Positions 31,033 through 35,825 of a stretch of 35,825 bases of DNA are shown in pieces. Location: positions 1 to 35,825 of the forward strand of contig CAYJRR010000037.1 in NCBI GenBank assembly GCA_964372275.1. Reading direction: 5' to 3'. A model generated the notes under the pieces. It was not told the origin of the DNA, ran no database searches, and worked only from the letters and a program-made list of their open reading frames with translations. The translations under genes and the position numbers were made by a program. The DNA comes from CAYJRR01 sp964372275 [NCBI: uncultured bacterium] (GTDB taxonomy: Bacteria; CAYJRR01). Numbering within the stretch: position 1 is the first letter of the stretch; each line of letters begins with the position of its first letter.

Positions 31033-31527
31033 ATGAAGAAGACGATGAAGGCATGGATCGCGGCAGGTTTCGTGGGCGCGCTCGCGGCGCCGATCGCCGG
31101 CTCGGCGGCGAACTACGGCTCGGCGGGATGCGGGCTCGGCTCGATCGTGATCGGCCCCGGCCACGGCATGAACCAGATCTTCGCCGCCACCACCAACGGC
31201 ACCTTCTACAGCCAGTGGTTCGGCATCACCACCGGCACCTCCAACTGCGCGGAAGGGGGGGGCCAGGCGGCGCTGATGCAGGAGACGTTCATCTCGCTCA
31301 ACCAGGAGAGCCTCTCCAAGGACGTGGCGATGGGCGGGGGCGAGTACCTGAACGCGTTCGCGCGGATGGTCGAGCTGCAGCCGACCGCCGAGAAGGACTT
31401 CAACGCGCTCGCCCAGGCCAACCACGGACGCATCTTCACGCCCGGGGCCGGCGCTCCGGAGATCCTGCGCAACTTCAAGCAGGTGATCTCCGAGGACACG
31501 AACCTGGTCCAGTTGTGCAAGCTGTAG
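31033..31527 (+). CDS. DUF3015 family secreted protein, paralogue 2
   Basis: A 164-residue paralogue of the preceding gene product with the same layout: a signal peptide (MKKTMKAWIAAGFVGALAAP) and the hallmark YGSAGCGLGSIVIGPGHGM, then GITTGTSNCAEG, QETFISLNQESLSKDVAMGG and NHGRIFTPG. The third cysteine of paralogue 1 (FGCEK) is replaced (RMVELQP), leaving three in the mature protein. The ATG at 31033 is chosen because it begins the signal peptide. It lies 46 bases after paralogue 1 and seven bases before the DUF4105 gene. Confidence 0.9.
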   Translation: MKKTMKAWIAAGFVGALAAPIAGSAANYGSAGCGLGSIVIGPGHGMNQIFAATTNGTFYSQWFGITTGTSNCAEGGGQAALMQETFISLNQESLSKDVAMGGGEYLNAFARMVELQPTAEKDFNALAQANHGRIFTPGAGAPEILRNFKQVISEDTNLVQLCKL

Positions 31528-31534
31528 AACGGTA

Positions 31535-33577
31535 GTGCTTCCGGCTCGCGTCCTGCTACGCGCCCTCCGGAAGCGGCCGATCGTCGTCGGCGTCCTGGCG
31601 TTCGTCGGATCCTCTCCGGCGCGCGCTTCGGACGCCGACGTCGTTTCGGGAGATCGTGGCGCGGCGCCCTACGTCGAAGCGTTGCTTCGCCGCGCCGACC
31701 GGGACGCGCTCTACAACGAACGGGAGTGGCACGTGCTGCTCCACTATCGCCCTGGCGTCGGCGGGCGTCCGGAGAGCGAGGCCGACGGCCCGCGGTTCTT
31801 TCTCGCCCCCAACGGGAAGACGAGCCCGCGCGAGGAGATGCGGGCGACGCTCGCCGCCTTCTTTTCGCCGCTTCCTGCCGCCGCGGCGGACGAGCACCCG
31901 CTCTGCCGCTTTCCGGCGCGCCTGCAGTGGCTTTCGCGGCGGCTCGAGATCGAGGCGGAGCGGTTGGCACGACCGGTATGCAAGGAGTTCGACGCCTGGT
32001 ACGCCGCCGTCGACGCGCGCGCCGCGACGCTCGTCTTCGCCTCGGCGCAACTGAACTCCCCTGCCTCGATGTACGGCCACACGTTGCTTCGCATCGAGAG
32101 GCGCGCGCAGTCCGCCGACTCGCCGCTCCTCTCGCTCGCGATCAACTACGCCGCCGACCCGACCACCTTCAACGTATTCGCCTACCCCTCTCTGGGGCTG
32201 ACCGGCGGTTTCAAGGGGCGCTTCTCCTCCCTGCCCTACTACCTGAAGGTGCAGGAGTACTCGAACATGGAGTCGCGCGACCTCTGGGAATACCGACTCG
32301 CGCTCGACGACCGCCAGCTCGACCGCGTCCTGCGGCATCTCTGGGAGCTCGACGTCACGCACTTCGACTACTACTTCCTCTCGGAGAATTGCTCCTATCA
32401 TCTGCTCTCGCTGTTCGAGCTGGCGGACCCGTCGAAGCGTCTCCTGGAGCGCTTCCGGCGCTACACCATCCCGGTCGACACCGTGCGCGCGCTGATCGAC
32501 GCCGGATTCGTCGAGTCACGGACCTACCGGCCATCGCACGTGACCCAGATGAAGGCGCGACGAGGGCGCCTCACCGGCCGCGAGGTCCGCCTCGCCGAGC
32601 GGCTGACCGACGTCCGCCGTCCGTTCGACGGTAAGGCGCTTGACCCGCTCCACCCCGACCGGCAGGCGGCGGTCCTCGACGCAGCGCTCGACTATTCGAA
32701 GTTCCGGTATGGATTCGGCAAGGCCCGCAAGTCGTCCCTCGAAAAGGAGGTCGTGCGGCGCGAAAGCTCGCTCCTGTTCCGGCGAAGCACGATCCCCCTC
32801 CCCTCTCCGCCGGCCGATCCTCCGATGCCCCCGCCGCCCGAGGACGGCCACCGATCCGCGCGATTCGCCGCCGGGACGCGATGGGCGGACGGAGCCGTAG
32901 GCGTGCTGACCGTCGGCTACCGACCCGCGCTCCACGACCTGCTCGACCCGCCGGCGGGGTTCGTCCCCGACAGCGAGCTGGAGATGTTCGCCATGCGACT
33001 GGCGATCGATCCGGGCGCGGCGGGGGACGGCCCGCGACGCGTCGACTCCGTCACGCTCGATCGACTCGACCTGGTGCGAGTGACGTCGATCTCCCCGCGA
33101 CGCGAATGGATACGCAAGCCGTCATGGCGGCTGCGCGCCGGCGGCGGCCGAGTGCGCGAGGCCGGGTGCGTCGGATGGAATTGCGTCGCCGCCGACCTCT
33201 CCGTCGGATTCGGATTGGCGTACGCTTCCACGTTCCTGGCGCAGACCTACTACCTATTCTTGGACGGTGATGCGGCCGCCGGGCCGGTGTTTTCCGGCGG
33301 AGGGCGCGTCGGCGGCTCCGCCAACGCGGGGGTCCTTTGGCAGATTGCCCCGCGGCTGCGTTTCCACGCCGAGGCCGGCGCGCGCGGCGACCTTCTGGGA
33401 GGCCTCGCGGACGCGACGGAGCGCGACAACGCGGCTGCCGACCGGCATCTTCCCGACGGCGGACGAGTGGAAACCGGAGCGAGTGTGGCGCTCACTCGAG
33501 ACCTACAGATCCGCCTGGAGGGCGTGCAGTATCCGAGCCACCGCGAGATCTCCGTCAGCACGGCCTTCTGCTTCTAG
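31535..33577 (+). CDS. DUF4105-domain protein with C-terminal barrel-like region
   Basis: A 680-residue envelope protein starting at GTG 31535 with a signal peptide (RPIVVGVLAFVGSSPARA). The N-terminal half is a DUF4105 (Lnb-type periplasmic) domain with the conserved SMYGHTLLRIE (His182) and SENCSYHLL (Cys286). A His preceding a Cys in an NC context is the residue order of permuted papain-fold enzymes, so a thiol hydrolase or acyltransferase is plausible. A Pro-rich linker near 430 leads into strand-rich segments (VGVLTVGYRP, AADLSVGFGLAYAS, PVFSGGGRVGGSANAGVLWQ, VETGASVALTRDLQIRLEGV) ending in Phe, as outer-membrane barrels do. It follows the DUF3015 genes and is probably cotranscribed. Confidence 0.9.
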   Translation: MLPARVLLRALRKRPIVVGVLAFVGSSPARASDADVVSGDRGAAPYVEALLRRADRDALYNEREWHVLLHYRPGVGGRPESEADGPRFFLAPNGKTSPREEMRATLAAFFSPLPAAAADEHPLCRFPARLQWLSRRLEIEAERLARPVCKEFDAWYAAVDARAATLVFASAQLNSPASMYGHTLLRIERRAQSADSPLLSLAINYAADPTTFNVFAYPSLGLTGGFKGRFSSLPYYLKVQEYSNMESRDLWEYRLALDDRQLDRVLRHLWELDVTHFDYYFLSENCSYHLLSLFELADPSKRLLERFRRYTIPVDTVRALIDAGFVESRTYRPSHVTQMKARRGRLTGREVRLAERLTDVRRPFDGKALDPLHPDRQAAVLDAALDYSKFRYGFGKARKSSLEKEVVRRESSLLFRRSTIPLPSPPADPPMPPPPEDGHRSARFAAGTRWADGAVGVLTVGYRPALHDLLDPPAGFVPDSELEMFAMRLAIDPGAAGDGPRRVDSVTLDRLDLVRVTSISPRREWIRKPSWRLRAGGGRVREAGCVGWNCVAADLSVGFGLAYASTFLAQTYYLFLDGDAAAGPVFSGGGRVGGSANAGVLWQIAPRLRFHAEAGARGDLLGGLADATERDNAAADRHLPDGGRVETGASVALTRDLQIRLEGVQYPSHREISVSTAFCF

Positions 33578-33595
33578 AAGAACGATTCATCGCCG

Positions 33596-35197
33596 TCACG
33601 ACCGCGACGACTTCTCGAGGTCGACGATGCGGGTGCCGCCGACGTAGCTCTGGCTCTCGTAGCGGGTGATGCGGCCGATCTTCTTCACCACCGCCGCCAT
33701 CCGCTCCGCCTCCTCGTAGATGGTGGTGAGGTGCTTCCGGTTCGGATCGTCCGCCGGGAGCCGCTTGAGCAGGAGCTCGGCGTATCCCATCACGGCGGTG
33801 AGCGGCTGGTTGAGCTCGTGCGCCGCCGAACCGGCGAGCTCGGCCACGGCTGCCTGCTTCTCCGTCTGGATCAGCGCCGACTGAGCCTCCTTGAGTCGCT
33901 TCTCCATCGCCCGCCGGTCGCGGAGGTCGGTGAAGTAGCCGGTGGTGGCGATCTCCCGCCCGTCGTCTCCGTAGATCACCGCTCCGGAGAGGAGGATCGG
34001 GATCGGCGTCCCGTCGCGCGACAGGATCTCCACCTCGATCCCCGAGAGGTGTCCCCCTTGCGGCTGCGCGGCGCGCAGCTTGCGCATGATCTCCTTGGCC
34101 ACCCCGGACGGATAGAGCTCGGAGACCGAGACCCGTCCGACCAGGTCGGCGGCCCGCCATCCGGTGATCCGCTCCGCCGCTTCGTTGAAGACCAGGACCG
34201 TCCCGCGCATGTCGCTGGCGATGACCGCATCGCGACTCGCGTCGATCAGCCGTTGAAGGAAGGATCGCGAGCCGAGGATCCCTTCCGCCCCGAGCACCCG
34301 CCCGCGTTCGGCGGCGCGCTTGCGAAGGCGCGCCCCGCCACGCGCCACTTCTCGCGCCGTGACCAGCGGCGCCGCGGCGACCAGGGCCACCAGCTCGGCG
34401 AGCCGCACCGCCCGCGCGTCGGGGGCGACCCGCTCCGGAAGCCGGAGCACCAGCAGGCCGATCGCCACTCCGCGGAAGAGCACCGGGAACGAGAGCAACG
34501 CCCCGCCGTTGTTCGAAACGGAGAGCGGATCGGCGCCCGGATCCTCCGCCACCGTCCAGCGCGCCTCGACCGCGGCGGCGAGGAGGGTCGGATGGGCTGC
34601 GAGGTTGATCCGATCGCGCGCATGCTCCGGCGGCGCGCTCGCCAGGACCAGCGCGCGCCGGCCCCCGGAGGAGAGAAGAAGGACCCCCCCGCGGACGGCC
34701 CCGACGGCCGCGGCGATGCGGTGGACCGCGGCGTGCAGCGCCGACCGCGGATCGCGGTCGCTGGTCATCACCCGCGTCAGCTCGAGGAGCAACGCGCGGT
34801 GCGCGTCGTCGGACTCCGGGGACGGCCGGCCGCCGCGCGACAACGACCGGACATGCGCGATCAGGTCGATCTCCGAGGCGGTGGAGGGAAGCGACGCCGA
34901 AGCCCCCGCCTCCAGGGCCTCCGCCGCCTCTCCGGCCGCCCCCCTCCCCAGGATCAGGATCGGCACCGACCGGGTGACGGCGTCGGAGGCGAGCCGGCGC
35001 GTGGCTTCGAGCGCATCGGGGCGGATCAGGTCGCGCCCGATCAGGATCAGGTCGGGCGGAAGGCGCCGCGCCAGATCGAGGAGCCGCCCTCCGTCGTGCG
35101 CCTCCTGCGCCTCGAATCCGGCGCGTTCGAGGGCGCCGACGATCCCGGTCCGCTGAACGACGTCGACGATCCCGACCAGCACCGTCCCCAGACTCAC
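33596..35197 (-). CDS. Pseudoreceiver-GAF-PAS-HisKA protein without ATPase domain
   Basis: A 533-residue cytoplasmic signalling protein, GTG start at 35197. Residues 1-125 resemble a receiver, but the phospho-acceptor position is Gly (PDLILIG) and the acidic pair and Lys are absent. A GAF-like region (about 140-280) follows, then a PAS domain (about 320-430: ASRDAVIASDMRGTVLVFNE, ITGWRAADLVGR) and a HisKA helix with AAHELNQPLTAVMGYAELLL (His460). The protein stops 73 residues after that His, with no N, G1 or G2 box. The end (VVKKIGRITRYESQSYVGG, then a short acidic-basic tail) looks like a natural terminus. It may receive phosphate from another kinase or act as a scaffold. The start overlaps the LarC stop codon as GTGA. 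Confidence 0.88.
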   Translation of the reverse strand: MSLGTVLVGIVDVVQRTGIVGALERAGFEAQEAHDGGRLLDLARRLPPDLILIGRDLIRPDALEATRRLASDAVTRSVPILILGRGAAGEAAEALEAGASASLPSTASEIDLIAHVRSLSRGGRPSPESDDAHRALLLELTRVMTSDRDPRSALHAAVHRIAAAVGAVRGGVLLLSSGGRRALVLASAPPEHARDRINLAAHPTLLAAAVEARWTVAEDPGADPLSVSNNGGALLSFPVLFRGVAIGLLVLRLPERVAPDARAVRLAELVALVAAAPLVTAREVARGGARLRKRAAERGRVLGAEGILGSRSFLQRLIDASRDAVIASDMRGTVLVFNEAAERITGWRAADLVGRVSVSELYPSGVAKEIMRKLRAAQPQGGHLSGIEVEILSRDGTPIPILLSGAVIYGDDGREIATTGYFTDLRDRRAMEKRLKEAQSALIQTEKQAAVAELAGSAAHELNQPLTAVMGYAELLLKRLPADDPNRKHLTTIYEEAERMAAVVKKIGRITRYESQSYVGGTRIVDLEKSSRS

Positions 35198-35825
35198 CCG
35201 CGCCCCCGGTCGATGGCGCGGTGGGCCGCCGCGAGGACCTGACGTACCGGGACGCCGTGGCGGTCGGCGGCGTCGCGCACGTCGTCGAACTCCGGCGCGG
35301 CGCTGGCGATCTCGCCCCCCCTTCGCGCGACCTTGACGCGGATCTCCCCGAACTCGGTTTCGACCGAGTGCGACTCCCGCTCGAGTACGCGGCGCTCCAC
35401 CCGCTGCACCCGGAGTCCGATCGTCGTGCTTTCGCGAAACAGCACCTCCGCGAGCGCGTCGACGCGGGGTTCCGGCGCGAGCGCCGAGACGACGACCCCC
35501 GGCCGGCCCTTCTTCATCTGCACCGGTGTCATCCAGACGTCGAGCGCGCCCGCCGCGCGCAGCCGGTCGACCAGCGGCCCGAACAACTGCGGATTCATGT
35601 CGTCGACGTTGGCTTCGAGGAGCGCCGCCGTCTCCACGCCGGTCCCCGCCGCCGCCGCCCTCTCGGCGAGGACGGTGCGGAGCAGGTTCGGGCGGCCGGC
35701 GAGCTCGCGGGTGCCGGCGCCGTATCCGACACTACGCACCGTCATCCGTCCGGAGCCGTTGCCGGGTCGCGCCCCGGCGGCGCGAAGCGCGGCACCGGTC
35801 GGCGTCACCACCTCGACGTCGCGGT
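35194..35825 (-). CDS. larC: LarC, nickel insertase of the pincer cofactor (5' truncated by the window)
   Basis: The C-terminal 209 residues or so of LarC, which uses CTP to insert nickel into the pincer nucleotide cofactor. Recognisable segments are VTPTGAALRAAG, SVGYGAGTREL, RPNLLRTVL, LLEANVDDMNPQLFGPLVDRL and WMTPVQMKKGRPGVVVSAL, then the FRESTTIGLR motif. The frame runs off the right edge; the GTG at 35809-35811 is an internal Val, not a start. Whether the gene uses a frameshift, as in Lactobacillus, cannot be seen here. Its TGA overlaps the GTG of the HisKA gene. LarE is encoded on the same strand about 6 kb downstream. Confidence 0.93.
   Translation of the reverse strand, partial: RDVEVVTPTGAALRAAGARPGNGSGRMTVRSVGYGAGTRELAGRPNLLRTVLAERAAAAGTGVETAALLEANVDDMNPQLFGPLVDRLRAAGALDVWMTPVQMKKGRPGVVVSALAPEPRVDALAEVLFRESTTIGLRVQRVERRVLERESHSVETEFGEIRVKVARRGGEIASAAPEFDDVRDAADRHGVPVRQVLAAAHRAIDRGRG

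Noticed and set aside
33250-33595. A missing ATPase domain for the HisKA protein in a shifted frame.
   Set aside because: The minus-strand frames below 33596 show no N, G1 or G2 box; this DNA codes for the DUF4105 C-terminus on the plus strand.

Overview
The window is strongly G+C-rich chromosomal DNA from a Gram-negative bacterium. It carries several envelope lipoproteins with lipoboxes, an OmpA-type peptidoglycan-binding protein, predicted outer-membrane barrels, a type IV pilus retraction ATPase, an MglA-like small GTPase, an FHA/PP2C pair, a MASE1 histidine kinase and thrombospondin-type-3 repeats. This mix recalls Myxococcota or Acidobacteriota-like lineages. That placement is inference only: there is no rRNA or other marker gene, and no tRNA, CRISPR array or transposase was seen. 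Coding density is high; no gap without a gene exceeds about 300 bases.

Layout. 1-3358: the 3' part of a PilT-family ATPase fused to a PilZ domain, a GNAT acetyltransferase, and a secreted protein with one C-terminal CXXCH. 3372-4607 (minus): an orphan ParA ATPase with a small, probably disordered partner. 4768-8635 (plus): a GAF-like/class III adenylate cyclase, aminopeptidase P and CysQ. 8636-9995: a glycine-rich secreted protein gene lying between two 185-bp copies of the cysQ 3' end. 9988-11405 (minus): a HEAT-repeat protein and a VapC/Phd-type toxin-antitoxin pair with its operator region. 11558-13858 (plus): DhnA-type aldolase, NAD-type isocitrate/isopropylmalate dehydrogenase and a DUF3467 protein. 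13855-15255: small envelope or unknown genes, including a Lys/Ala-rich protein with a Cys/His cluster. 15252-19875 (minus): a four-gene envelope operon (PHP/CehA-type lipoprotein, EF-hand-like secreted protein, DUF4398-like lipoprotein, TSP3-OmpA lipoprotein). 20010-21337 (plus): FHA and PP2C. 21344-24960: an unknown protein, a membrane-anchored LysM-like protein and a MASE1 histidine kinase. 24859-30454 (minus): a six-gene run of alpha/beta hydrolase, LarE, CPBP protease, MglA-like GTPase, SPOR-TPR protein and a second alpha/beta hydrolase. 30486-33577 (plus): two DUF3015 paralogues and a DUF4105 enzyme-barrel protein. 33596-35825 (minus): the LarC 3' part translationally coupled to a HisKA protein that lacks an ATPase domain.

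Recurring themes are second-messenger and phospho-signalling proteins with unusual architectures (PilT-PilZ, cyclase, FHA/PP2C, HisKA without a catalytic domain, an MglA-like GTPase lacking the usual glutamine), envelope modules in tightly overlapped operons, and nickel-pincer cofactor synthesis (LarE, LarC). The best candidates for something undescribed are the PilT-pseudoreceiver-PilZ fusion, the DUF3015/DUF3015/DUF4105 operon, the LarC-coupled HisKA-only protein and the cysQ-flanked glycine-rich gene.
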